DNA from: Fomitopsis serialis
Taxonomy: Eukaryota > Basidiomycota > Agaricomycetes > Polyporales > Fomitopsidaceae
Direction of reading: 5' to 3'
NCBI RefSeq assembly: GCF_022376445.1
Contig: NW_025955045.1
Location: 1-64,000, forward strand
Length of the DNA: 64,000 nucleotides
A program made the translations under genes and the position numbers. The notes under the pieces were generated by a model. It was not told the origin of the DNA. It saw only the letters and a program-made list of their open reading frames with translations, and did no database searches. Positions within the stretch are counted from its first letter, which is position 1. Every line of letters starts with the position of its first letter. Of the stretch, positions 42,879-54,643 are shown piece by piece.

Positions 42879-44230
42879 ATGTTGGACGACAAGGAGAAGG
42901 TCATCATACTCCCCGAGAACTTCCATCTGAGTCGCACAAACTGGGTCCAATGGAAAAGTAAAGTCCTCACCATCGTCGAGCTTCAGGGTAAACTTGGCCA
43001 TCTTCTCAGAAAAATGTCTGCTCCTCAGCCTGCCAGCGCCACCCCCACACCCGCCGAAACCACAGCACTTACGAAATGGACGAAGGACGACCTTCACGCG
43101 AAGGCTACGTGTACTCTCAACATGGACATCGAGAGTTGCGGGGTCGAACCACTCGGCCTAACGGCGGCCGAGTTCTGGAAGGCGCTGTTGGCGGTGAAGG
43201 AGAGGCGGAGCGAACTGGCGGTGCTGAATGCGGAGGAATACTTGAAGAAATGCAAGTACGTCCCGGGTGCGGATATCCACGCCCATTTCGAAGAATTACG
43301 CCATTGCCGCAAGGCGTGTCGCGAGATGGGATCGCCCCTCACCGACCACCAATTCGCCATCATTATATGCCAATCCATGGGCAACGTTTACAACCATATC
43401 ACTGCCGGTCTCCTTACGAAGTCTGACCCCGAGGACGTCATCCTGACGATCCTCGCCGTGCATGACAACAAGATGCTACAAACCGGGCAGCCACAGAACC
43501 CTCTTGGAGTCACACAGACCGCGGCACCGGGCGAGCAACTTACGTCGGTGTTTATGACCGCGTCGAAAGCGCAGCTCATCTGCGACTGGTGTTTGTGGAA
43601 AGGCCACTTGAAGGAGCGCTGCTTCTGCGAGGGAGGCGGCATGGCGGGTCAGCAGCCGGCTCACTGGAAGTTGCAGCCACGCCCAAAGAAAGGATCACCA
43701 GCAGATCTAGCCCACCCCACCTCGAGTGTTCCGACCGCTAACGTCACCGTGACAGCGTCAACCATCACATCGACTCCGAACTACAACGTGTTCATGGCTA
43801 CCGCTACAGTCACGCACGCAGAGCTCGATACACCTGCAGGCACCATACGAGTGTACCTCGACTCTGGGGCCAGTCACCATTATTTCACCGACCGAGTTCA
43901 CTTCTCTGAGTATCTTCCCTTAACTCCTCACTCCGGGAACAGTGCAAAACGTGGAGCCGACTTCACAATTGTAGGAGTCGGGTGCGTCCACGCGGAGATG
44001 ATCATTGAAGGACAACAGTCGATTGTGACGTTCCGAAATGCGCTCCACGTACCGGAGCTCGCAGCGAACCTGATATCTTTATCGCGGATTGACGGAAGTG
44101 GATGCGATATCCAGATCAAGAACGGAGAGATGCGCATAGCTCGCCAAGGCGGAGTGAATCCCATCCTCATCGGGAAGATGATGCCGAACAACCTCTATGA
44201 AGTCGTCTTGACCCGCGTCAATGGGAAGGC
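42879..44230 (+). CDS. copia-B gag and protease, cut by Plavaka-R
   Basis: Open frame of about 450 codons from ATG 42879 to the Plavaka-R boundary (the ORF reaches a stop at 44246 inside the transposon). Gag part: LPENFHLSRTNWVQWKSKVL, AAEFWKALLAVKERRSELAV, ICQSMGNVYNHITAGL. A CCHC zinc knuckle CDWCLWKGHLKERC lies at about residues 237-250. The protease has the active-site loop VYLDSGASHHYFTDRVHF (about residue 326) and FRNALHVPELAANLISLSRI; then MMPNNLYEVVLTRVNGKA at the break. No disabling change is visible before the break. GAG-pre-integrase resumes at 50646. The start is supported by its distance of about 150 bp after the primer site and by the typical short N-terminus. Confidence 0.9.
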
Positions 44231-44603
44231 CATCAGGCTCTTGTGAAAAGTCTCTGACGGCCTCGTCAGGGACGTCAGAGACCTTCAGAAAGGCTCAGAA
44301 GACGTCAGAAAGGCTCAGAACTTCAGGTGTCAAGACCTCGATTTTTTTACAAAAACATCCCTCAGAGAGACATCTTCAGATGGCTCAGGGCAGCTCAGAG
44401 CTCGTCAGCTCCTCAGGAATACTCAGTGCATAAATCGCCACAGAGTCACAGACACGATCTCGTTCAGAAGACCAGATCATTCAGAAGACCAGAATGCATT
44501 TCGTCAGCTACCAGTAGATGAGTACCGAAAATAGCAATTATCGTAACACCAGCTGTTGAAAGCTGGGTTAAGTCGTACAAAACATAAGCGATGTAATACT
44601 ATG

Positions 44604-47061
44604 TCAACCTCTACCGAACGTGTCATCCTCGCCATCAGACTGCACTGGACTACTCGGATCACAAACGGTAATGTCGTCCTCGTCGTCCACAACACGCGGC
44701 GCCCATGTAGCCTCGATGTACGGAATTGCCATATCTACATACTTATCGAATCGGCGACGCTCGATGATCTTCGCGACGGACTTGTCGTGCCAATAGGTTG
44801 TGACGCTGCGATAGCGCTCGCCACTGAAGACGAGATTGGTGTTGTATCGCCCAGTCGTCCAGGCCGCAAACACAAACTGCACCTGCAGTGATTGTCAATA
44901 CACAAACGAATCACACGACACAAGAGCACTCACCGCAGTGGCTGCGAGTGCGAGTGCGCCGCGTGCCGGCTTCGTATCGGTCTCTTTGATGCGGCTTCCT
45001 TGTATGGCAGCCAGATGCGTCGCGAATGACTTGAGAACGTAGGCGGACTGGAGAGCCCCGAGAGGACGCTCGAGCTGTGGTAATGCACCCAGGTAAAGCC
45101 ACTGTGAATGTGAATTGAAGGAAGACTCACCTCGGAATCGTAAACAGCCCAGAATGCAAGCCCTTGGCTTCGCCCGGATGCACCGTTCACATAGGCTGCG
45201 ATCTTCGCAGCTGAGCCATATGTGTTGACGAACTCGTTCTTCACAAATGTCTTGATCCGAGAGACAAAGCGAGCGCGCCAGTCATTCACGGCTTGGCGTG
45301 CCTGTACAATTGGTTAGAACATAGAACATATACTGATGCGATGGACTCACAATACGATAGATCTTGTCCATCCCATCAACAACATACCCTTCCTCCGGCC
45401 AAAATCCGTCTACCAGACGCTGCACGACATCGATGAGGAGGTTTTCTTCAGCAGTATTCTTGCCGCTTGCGAACACCCAGGGATTCTCGCTTTCGCCGAT
45501 CAGTTGGAGCATTGTAGGAACAAACGTACTCTTCCAGTGTGGTTGGATGAAGGCCGGTAAGGCTTGAACCGAGAGCGACTTCTCGTTCGGCACAACACTC
45601 TTTGCGCGCCGCTTCTTCTTCATACTCCCCTCCAACTGCTCATCATCACCTCCCTTCGCCTTCTGAGTGACCTGCACGAGCTGTCCGTAGCCGCCCTTCG
45701 CTGATCCCATGCCGACAGTGATGTCGCTGTCGGTGAATCCTCCGATGAGCTCGATGGAGTCTTGACACCGGGTGCGTTTGGCGTTGCCTGCACGGTGAGC
45801 TGCAGCGGAGAGCCTAGGGGTCGGTGTACCTCGCTGACTAGACGATGTCGCAGGGGATGCCGATGTCGCAGAAGAGCTGGCCTGCGACTTGGGAGTCTGT
45901 GAGCGACGTGAGGCGACAGCGTTCTTCCAGTCCGCCTTCAAGCCCATGGTATTCGGAAGATCAAGCGATAGAGATGGAAGGTCGGAGGTCTTCTTGGAGG
46001 TCGTGGCTCGGTTTGTGGTTGTCGTGGACTTAGGCGCGGACTTGGATACAGGCTTGGATGCAGATTTCGATGAGGAGGAGGGCTTGGTCGTCGATTTGTT
46101 GGTCGTCGATTTGGGCCTTGCCTTCGGTCTGCGGTGATAACGCGTGTTAGATCATCTCCCGATCTTATCACACGAGCACGAGCGCACCGTGCGGCCTCCT
46201 CCTCCTCGTCCTTGTCTCCCCTGCCTGTATCGCCTTTGCCTCTCTACTTCGCCCAAATCTCCTTCCTACGCTCCTGTGTGTTTTCTTCTTCTTCGCAGTG
46301 CGCTTCTGGGCCGGGTAAGGAGGTATTGTGAATACTCAGGTGCGTGCAGTACTACAGACCGGTGATATAGCTGCTCACCTTGGTCGATTTACCAGCCTTC
46401 CTCTTGGTACCAGCAACAGCTTCATCGTCACCACAGAGTCTTCCAATCTCCGACTGCATAGGCCGAGATGCGTCAGATGCATCGCCAGGATCACTCTGCG
46501 GCTGGTAATCTTCATCGTTCTCGACATCGGACTTGGAGCCAGCGTCCACCGCGCCTTCGCCTACCAAGACAGTGAGTTCATTACATCTAGAATTGCAGAT
46601 ACGTCACTCACCTTGTGCTAGATCTTCCATATCAGCATCTTCGTCGTCGAAGATGCGCTCCATGGTGTCCTCGTCTCGACGCGACTTCAGTTTTCGCTCA
46701 ACACTGGCAAAGGATTGTGACTTCCGCTCTACCTCGAGCTCTCGCTGCTCAAGTTCAGCTTCCTGCGCTGCAAATCCAACTCCCTTTCATCTCTCTTCTT
46801 CTGCACCTCCTCCCGTACCTCGGCGCCCGTTCGCTTGCTGAGTCCTGCCGACAGGGCAGGATGCGGATTGTTCGTGGTCGAGTGCATACCGGCGTGGCGG
46901 CTCACGGTAACGTCCGTTTCCTCTGTCGAATTGTTCCCTGCTTCTTCTGCTGATGGACTGGCCACAGGAGCTGCTACGGGTGCCACGCTGTCATCGGTGT
47001 CCTCAAGATTCACGGTCCTTGTCCTCAAGTTCCGCGTGTTGGCCACCCGGGAAGCTGCCAT
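44604..47061 (-). pseudogene. Plavaka accessory gene, right copy, with several 1-nt deletions
   Basis: Same seven-exon gene as 35664-38142. Relative to that copy it lacks single bases, mostly from short homopolymers, at several places between about 46150 and 46910. Three of them near 46885-46910 shift the frame and then restore it, replacing about nine residues; another near 46765 leaves the coiled coil out of frame. The C-terminal exons from about 45950 down to 44604 are clean, with one substitution (Gly to Trp) in the last exon. Either a young pseudogene or a sequencing/consensus artefact; the homopolymer bias favours the latter. Start at 47061 chosen by match to the left copy. Confidence 0.75.
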
Positions 47062-47307
47062 TGCCCCGCTGCGCGAGCTGCGGCCTGAGAAAAGAAGACT
47101 ACGTACGAGCTGAGAGGACAGATGGGAAGTGATGTATGGTGGGAGTTTCCGAAGTGGGGAGGGTGGACGTGTCACGGTACCACGAAGGGATGCGTTGGCA
47201 AAGAAAACGTACACAAAATGTTTGTATGATATTTGTCTCTGTTGCGCGCGCCTGCCAGTGTGTATGCGACTCCCTAACGTTCAATTCTACTGTATCATCC
47301 ACATAGT

Positions 47308-50300
47308 ATGCCTCGACCCCACAGCTACTGGTGCACAATATGTGCCAGATCTTTCCCTTCTCGCCGCAACTTTGCTGTACACAACTCCCGTCAACACAAG
47401 CACCCCAAGGCTGGCCTACCGAGGTTGACCTTCCGGTATCATCCTCATATCAACGGTATGTCTTTTTGTCTCATTTTCGCTGTGCTGTAGCTCACTCACG
47501 TAGGCCGACCTTGCAACTCGGAAGGTCACTTCCTTCCTCCTGGTGCACCCCCTCCGGAACCAGAGCCTATCAACTCATATGCGCCGTTTGAGAATCGGCC
47601 GGCGTTCCAGTTCGCCGAACTCATCTTCAAAAAGATACAAGCATCGCAAGGTAACATCAACGACCTACTGAGGAGTCTAGCCGCATACAATGTCACGCAA
47701 GGTGGCAGCGACCCGCCGTTCGAGGATGCTGCAGAGCTCTACGAGACGATCGATGCCATTCCGTACGGCGACGCGCCATGGACGACATTCACTGTTCAAT
47801 ACTCTGGACCTGTCGACGAGGAGTCGCCGTCCTGGAAGCGCACCGAATACGTCGTCCACTGTCGCAACTCCCGACAGGTCGCTCACAACATGATCGGAAA
47901 CGAAGACTTCACTGGGCAATTCGATACGACTCCGTATCAGGAGTACATCACACCCGGTAAAGTATCGTTCTCGAACACGATGTCAGGGCAGTGGGCGTAT
48001 AGACAGGCTGTGCGTGTATCTCATGCATTAACCTCGCTCTGACTCATGCTGTTCACAGACCAAGATCGCGCAGGATCCGGAAACTCATGGGTCAATGCTG
48101 ACACCTGTCATCCTCGGCGCTGACAAGACCACTGTATCTGTCGGCACTGGCAACTCAGAGTTCCACCCGCTATACATGTCAATCGGTAATGTACATAATG
48201 CGGTCAGGCGCGCTCACAAGGACGCGATCATCCCGATTGCGTTCCTAGCGATACCGAAGGGTACGTTGTTTACCTCCGAGTCGACGCTGGCTTCTTTTGT
48301 TAATGAGATTCATGACCCCACAGCGGCACGAGGCAAGGCCGAGACTGATGAGTTTCGAACGTTCCGCAAACAATTGTACCACGCCTCAATCGCACACATC
48401 ATGTCGCCGCTGCGACCTTACATGGAGACCCACGACGTTGTACGCTGCCCCGACGGACACTTCCGGCGAACAATATACGAGCTCGGGCCGTTTATTGCGG
48501 ACTATCCCGAGCAAGTTCTCCTCGCAGGCATAGTGACAGGGTGGTGCCCGAAGTAAGTACACGGTCACCTGTGCTGTATGATTGCTCACTACTCCCTCGC
48601 AGATGTCTCCTTCCACCCGAAGATCTACATAAAGCCGGAGGAGAGCCGCGCTGTCTCGAGCACACCGTGGAGCTTATCAGAACATTCGATGCTGACGAAG
48701 CCTGGGTCGCATGGGGAGTCGATGCAAACATCATTGTAAGTATGAATCAACCCACACTACGCTATCTTCATAACAGCTAGCATTCGTTCGCAGCCGTTCA
48801 CGACCTACTTCCCCCGCGCCGACATCTATGAGCTCATTACCCCCGATCTGCTCCATCAGCTCATCAAGGGGACATTCAAGGACCACCTCGTCGACTGGGT
48901 GGAGCAGTACCTGTACCTTGTGCATCCCAAGGCCGAGGCTCGTCGAAGAATGGACGACATTGATCGCAGGCGAGACTGTTCTCAGTGTGGATTGATCGAA
49001 TCACTGATGGCCACTTGCTTACCTGTAGGATCGCAGCCGCGCCTCAATTTCCGGGGCTTCGTCGGTTTCCCGAGGGCCGGAACTTCAAGCAGTGGACTGG
49101 GAACGACTCGAAGGCGCTAATGAAAGTAAGTAAAGTAATATATTGAAGATTGAGACTGACCTCTGTTTCGTCGTGGCAGGTCTACCTTCCAGCGATACGG
49201 GGGCACGTGCCGGACGACATGGTTCGCTGCTTTGCGGCTTACCTCGACTTCTGTTACTTAGCAAGACGATCTACTCACGACGACAGTTCACTCGCGGAGA
49301 TGCAAGAGGCATTAGACCGCTTCCACAGACATCGTGTCGTCTTCGAGACCGTAGGTGTACGCCCCGAGGGTTTCTCACTCCCGCGACAGCATGCTCTCGT
49401 CCACTACATCGCTAACATCCGACTCTTTGGTTCTCCGAATGGCATTTGCTCGTCAATCACCGAGTCCAAACACATCCGCGCAGTCAAGCAGCCGTGGCAA
49501 CGGTCAAGTAGGAATAACCCGTTGCCCGAGATGCTTCGCACCAACCAACGGCTCGACAAGCTCAGTGCCGCACGGTCGATCTTCGCCAACCGCCACATGC
49601 TTGACGGTGATGTCCTCGCAGATGCAATGAACTTGGGGCCATTCGTAACGGAAGACGTGTTCCTTTCGGACGACAACGAGCCTGAGGATGAGGTGATGGA
49701 TGTCAATGGCTATGTGGAGGGTGTCGTCGAGCTTCCGGCACGACAAGGTGAGTATCAATTATTCGATCAGAAGCTCTTTCTCAAAACACGAGTCTAGTCT
49801 ATATGCGTTCTGTGGAGGACCTCGCCGCGGAATATCAGCGACCCGATCTTATGGTTTTGGTTCGCCGATTCCTATTTGATCAACTGCATGCTACGGACGA
49901 AGTCGACTCGAGCACGGTGGACCTGTCGGAGTGTCCAAGATTCCTCGGGAAGATCGCCGTGTATCGGACAGCACATGCAATGTTCTTCGCCCCGAGCGAG
50001 CTCTCCGGTGATCGTGGCATGCACCGGGAGCTGATTCGATGCAATCATTCTTGGCGCGGCCACCCTCGTTACGACACCGTTCTCATCAGCATCGACGCGG
50101 ACGAGCCCAGCATGAAAGGCATGGCTGTCGGCCGTGTCATGGGGCTGATGACAATCCCATACAGTGGTGAACGCTACCCGTGCGCACTGATCGATTGGTT
50201 CGAGGTCTCGGACGATCTGGACGACATGACGGGTATGTACGTTGTTCAGCCCGAGCTAGACAATGGACAGCAGGTATCATCTATTGTACATCTAGACAGT

Positions 50301-50443
50301 GTGTTCGTGCTGTCCATATTATGCCAGTATATGGGGATGTTTCTATGCCAATTGACTTCCATTTTTCGTATACCCTTGATGCTTTTGAATCATTCTATGT
50401 CAATAATTACAGCGACTATCATTCACATGAATCTATATTCTAG
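47308..50443 (+). pseudogene. Plavaka transposase, right copy, one late frameshift
   Basis: Same eight-exon structure: 47308-47455, 47504-48009, 48059-48552, 48603-48735, 48794-48969, 49029-49125, 49180-49747, 49798 to about 50443. The zinc finger, both Asp motifs, the Glu motif and the GC-AG intron (48970-49028) are all preserved. In the last exon TTT is reduced to TT near 50303, so the final about 45 residues are replaced by an unrelated tail running to 50549 in the shifted frame. Nearby, two CpG transitions change DDPDDV to DDLDDM. All catalytic residues lie before the slip, so if the base is truly missing the protein might still be partly functional. Confidence 0.8.
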
Positions 50444-50645
50444 TATAAAGTATTATTCACATTGCCTCGTATCGAACTGTCTGAACCCGAGCTGTCTGAA
50501 CCCGAGCTGTCTGAACCTGAGCTGTCTGAACTCGTCTGAGCTCGTCTGAACTTGTCTGATAATGTGTGAGATCTGAGGTGCTCTGGTGCTCTGAGCAGTG
50601 CATCTCAGATGGCCAGACCGTCAGGACTTGCCCAGTTTGCTGATG

Positions 50646-50877
50646 AGTCGATCCCTTCCGAAAGCACTAAGGAGCCGAGCGCGCTAGCGTCCTTGACCAA
50701 CGCAAAAGCAGCCGATGTCCACACCTGGCATCGCCGCTTCGGACACGCGAGCGAGCGCACTGTGATGGAGATGGCCAAGTCCGGCGCAGTGTCGGGCATG
50801 GAGATCGTCGGAGGCATGCCGCTCGGCAAATGCGAAGATTGTATCAAGGGGAAGCACCCACGCACCCCGTTCACCTC
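50646..50877 (+). pseudogene. copia-B GAG-pre-integrase (segment 2)
   Basis: Continuation of copia-B after Plavaka-R: ESIPSESTKEPSALASL, VHTWHRRFGHASERTVMEMA, GKCEDCIKGKHPRTPFT, i.e. the His-His-Cys-Cys zinc domain just before the integrase core. Open frame, cut at PFTS by the gypsy-2 LTR. Confidence 0.9.
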
Positions 50878-51426
50878 TGTGAGAGTTAGCTGTTTGCGCT
50901 CTCGCTGAAAGGGACCGGGCTAGGCCGTGAACTCGAGCGTGGTGGTCAGAGGGCTGCCACGGGCTTGAAGTCGTGAGGGTCGTGAAGGTCGTAGCAGGGC
51001 GAGGAGCCCGCTGTAGGCGTAGGCAGGGCGAGGAGCCCGCGTCTAAGTCATCGCGCGAGGAACACGCTGGCCGTCGGCGAGGAGCTCGGCCACGGAGTCG
51101 ACGAGGAGACGATTCCGAGAGACAGCGCAGCGAGGAGCTCGTGTCGAGGACGAAGGGCGAGAAGCCCGACGTTTGGAGAGACTGATCCTAAGTCGTACGG
51201 CGCGGCTGAATCGCACTCGGACGAGGTAGTAGGATGCAAGATGTCTGGCGTCTATTTCGTATAGCGCGCGTCTTTGGCAGAGGCGCGCGCCTAGTTGTAC
51301 ACGTGACACAAAAGGTAATGCTACTATACGGGACGAGGGAGGAATAGATGAGGGTCGCGGTTATTGTACAATGAAGAATAGATGTGTAAATAGGCGGACT
51401 TCACTCTGTCCACCGCGTCCGTAACA
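50878..51426 (-). repeat. gypsy-2 3' LTR (549 bp)
   Basis: Minus-strand TGTTACGG at 51426 after the purine-rich GTGGTGGGGGCCC, ending near CTCTCACA at 50878 where copia-B coding sequence stops. The U5-side third has tandem GGGCGAGGAGCCCG blocks, also seen in the solo LTR at 5920. The outer end is set by the copia-B break and could be off by a few bases. Confidence 0.8.
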
Positions 51427-54287
51427 GGGCCCCCACCACGAGCCTCAGATCCTTAGCGATGTTGTCCCGTACGTCCAGCTCCAAGAGAATCCGTCCCAGA
51501 GCGCACCAATGCGCAAGTCGTACTACGTCGTCTTCGCTGTCGAGGTAACGAGGTTCGTAGTAGGAGGGGTAGACGGACAGTCCCGCCCCCCAGACTCGAC
51601 GAATTCGGTCGCGGATCCCGGCCCACAACGCGCCACGAGCGGTCGCCGACATCGTTGCTTTCATGGCAGGGTGCTTGGCCGCTACAACGCGCTCGACGTT
51701 CGACCGGAAGTGGAAGGTGCGGAGCTCCCATACCTCCTTGTCCTCCTCGTCCGGTTGAGGGTTGCGGTGGTACGGGAGCTTGGAGTCGGGGAGCGGACGC
51801 AAGGGGCAGGTCTTGAGTGTACGGCTCAATGCGGCATCCGGGCGAAGACGACCCTTCCAGACCTTGAACTTGAGCGGCTCCCATTCTCCGGGCGGGCGGT
51901 TTAACGCCTCCACTTGGGTGTCCCTCGACTTAAGCCACATTAGAAGGGCCCCGTACCTATCGTCGGGCCGTCCAAGTAGCAGCTGGGGCGAGGGCAGAAG
52001 GAGTAGGCCGTCCGGAGGGAAGTGCGGCTCCGGTCCGAGTTCGTTTTCCCAAGGTCAGCGAGGAGCGGGCGTGAACTCGTCACACTCAAAGGGTCGGCGA
52101 ATGTGTTCGACCACTTCGAGCGGAGAGTGAAGAGCGAGCTTCGTCCTCAGCGGGGCTCCAGAAGGGAGGGTGACGATTCGGCTGGGGTTTGCGAGCTGGT
52201 CGTCCATTCCCAAGTCCATGACCTCCTCGTCCTCGATCTCGTTCTCGACATCGGGGGAGCGGTTGTCGCTTCCGGGGACGGGGCGTCAGAGATCCGCTCC
52301 TCGAGCGTTGTTCCCAAGCGGGTGAAAAGGGAGTGGGAGTCGCTTAGGTGCGAGAGGAGAGATGGCCCAGGTTCGCCTATGTCCTCGACGAAGCCGGGGT
52401 CGGGACCGTCCTTCTTTTCGACTCTCAGACGCTCCTCCAATGAACGAGTCGGAATGGGCGAGGGGCCCGGTTGTATCCTTTCCGCTAAGGGTCGGCCTGG
52501 AGCTGTTGGGCTGTTCCGAGCGGCAGGCTTGCAAGGAGGAGAGCGAGGAGGACGGGAGGGATTCGTCCTCCAAGCCGGGCTGCGTCCCCGGGGATTAAGG
52601 GAACTCGTTCCGGAGACTCAGCGCGGTGCATTCTGCTCCGACCCGTTCGTCTAGAGGCTCCTGGCGACTGGGTGGGTCTATAGAAATCGCCGCCTCTTCG
52701 GGGCGAGGGAGAACGCAGAGGGGATCGAGCGCGGAAAGGCGACCGGGGTCGAGGGCGATAGGGCCGAGGTGATCGCGATCGAGATAGCGCTCGGCGACGG
52801 GGCCGTGGATCCGAGGAGGGTGGTCGGCGGAACGACGGACCGTGTCTCCTGTAAGGTAGAGGCGACGGAGATCTTGCCCTCTGTTTCCCTTTGTTGATGG
52901 GGGGGCGCGGAGAAGGCGACCTGGGAGAAGGGGCCATCGGGAGAGGAGCGAGCGACTCGACCGGGCTTGGCGGGAGCGACACGGCCATGGGCGAATCCTC
53001 GCACAGGAGCGGCAGTTCCGACTCTCTGCGCGGATTTGGGGAGACCACGGCCTTGATTGAATCCTCGTGCAGGAGCGGCGGTTCCGACTCTCTGTGCGGG
53101 GTCCGGGCCTGAGGTGTCGAATTCGCGAGCGACTCATGAGCGGGATGATTCACCCATCCTTCCTCCATGTTGACGAGAGAGGGCGCAGCCGGGGTATCTT
53201 CTCGTCGTACCGGAAGGGCAGGAGCGGAGGGCACCAGCGAAGGTAGCCGGGGAGGTCCTCGATCTCGTCGCCGGGAGTCACCCATGTCGAGGTCCGAGTC
53301 TTCCTCGGCGCTCTCGAGGTCAGCTTGAAGCTGGCGCATGCGTTGACAAGTGCGCCTTCCTACGGGCTGCGGCGGAGCGTGCTCCGCTACGTCCCATTCT
53401 TCCCAGGAGAGTCGAGCGTCCAGAGGAGCGATGGACGAGACGAATTGGCTGGGCGGAGGGGATGAACGGGTGACGTACCAAACAGGGACTCCGCACCAAG
53501 CGAGACGCTTCCGCACTTCCTTATTTCCTTCCTCCACCCAGCAACCTACTCCTACCAAGTCCGGACATGGGATCGAGAAATGTCCTTCCGCGAAGGCTCA
53601 ACGTACGTAGACGTGAAGCGCATAGGCTCTCAACTCCAGGAGGTGGCGCTGGATGAGGGCGACTATCTTGCGCATTGAATGAAGGTCGACGGTTAGACTG
53701 CCGAAGTCGTAGATGGCATTCTGAACGCGGGTCGGACGTAGAACGAAACCAGAGGGAGGGCAGCGGTCGAGATTGTAGAGCTCCTCTGCACGACGAAGTT
53801 CTGCATCGTAGAGGGTCCGTAACGCGAGCGAGAAGTTGCGGGTTGGGATACCAGTCCCATTCTGGACGCAGGAGACGTAGAAAGAAGCTGGGCATCGTCC
53901 GCGTTTGAAGTCGAGCAGGACGAAGGCTGCATCAACGCCTTCTTTGTTCTCCGGAGCTTCGTAGATGAAAGCGCGGTGTTCGAACGCGCTGCTCCAGTAT
54001 TGGGCATGGTATCCGGGTTTGAACCACCCTACACGACCGTCTGCATAGACCTCCTCCTTGTCGTTCGTACCAGGGGGGGTGAAGGAATGTACGGGGCATT
54101 GGACGAGACGGCGAATGACCCATCGCCCAGAGGTAGAGCCGAGCGGACGTCTCGGTGCGCTCTGTAGAGTCCCCAGGCGGTTTGGCCAGCTTGGAGTCGG
54201 ATGGGGAGGTGTTCGAAGTCCCGGGGATAGTGCAACGACGTGCGGAACCCTAGCGCAACAGGGGCAGAGGAAGACGACGACATGGGG
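51401..54287 (-). pseudogene. gypsy-2 additional ORF downstream of pol
   Basis: Broken gene of about 960 codons on the element's sense strand. Pieces in order: MSSSSSAPVALGFRTSLHYP from 54281 down; after a frameshift near 54070, VYADGRVGWFKPGYHAQYW through LRAYALHVYVR to about 53605; a possible intron (GTACGT at about 53606 to TAG near 53550); GVGCWVEEGNKEVRKRLAWC then GVPVWYV; a long Ser/Pro/Arg-rich disordered part (52600-53150); a hydrophobic stretch PPVLLALLLASLPLGTA at about 52500-52560; an acidic segment; and an ordered C-terminus (MWLKSRDTQVEALNRPPGEW to LLRTRWTE) with one in-frame TGA near 52057. It ends 25 bp inside the LTR. I do not recognise the family; WCGVPVWYV-like blocks occur in uncharacterised agaricomycete proteins. 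Its env-like position is suggestive only. Confidence 0.6.
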
Positions 54288-54334
54288 CTAGGGAGGACAA
54301 GGAAGCGAGGAGGAGTACGGTAGTAGCTGAGCAA

Positions 54335-54643
54335 AGTTCGGCAATTCCAAATGTTTGCTTAGGCTACGGGAGGGAAGCGAGAAGCGGCGAAATCGCTAGC
54401 TCACTGGGGGAGAGAGGAGGGAGGAGAAGCGCATTAAGCGCTCTTGTGGCTGTCTTGAACATCCGCGACGCGCTCACGTGATGAGTCGCGACACGTCCGA
54501 ATAGCGCTCAGGGAATTAGGAGGGAGAATGAGTAAGGGTAGTTACGGTACAGTAGAAGAATTTTGGATTGACGGTGTATGATCTATTTACGAGGAGAGGA
54601 GAAACAAGTAAGTAAGAAAGAGGAAAACAAAGAAAAAGGGCTA
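54335..54643 (-). other. gypsy-2 spacer between pol and the additional ORF
   Basis: About 300 bp without coding signal, purine/pyrimidine-biased near the pol stop. It may hold a subgenomic promoter or splice acceptor for the downstream ORF; nothing specific seen. Confidence 0.5.

Larger units (their letters stand above)
44231..50645 (+). mobile_element. Plavaka-R DNA transposon (6.4 kb)
   Basis: Inverted, near-identical copy of Plavaka-L without the foldback element (empty site at about 44499-44507). It has the same ends, gene pair and subterminal arrays, minus one 20-bp repeat unit. It is inserted in copia-B between protease and GAG-pre-integrase, in the same orientation relative to its copia host as Plavaka-L. 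It contains many 1-nt deletions relative to Plavaka-L, concentrated at 46150-46910. Confidence 0.9.

Noticed and set aside
32079..50645. A TET/JBP gene carried by Plavaka, as known for some fungal transposons
   Set aside because: I looked for the double-stranded beta-helix signature (HxD...H) in the accessory protein and remaining ORFs and did not see it.
32079..50645. Treating the Plavaka pair plus flanks as one inverted duplication
   Set aside because: Only the Plavakas are near-identical; copia-A versus copia-B and gypsy-1 versus gypsy-2 differ in sequence, so the symmetry comes from separate insertions or conversion.
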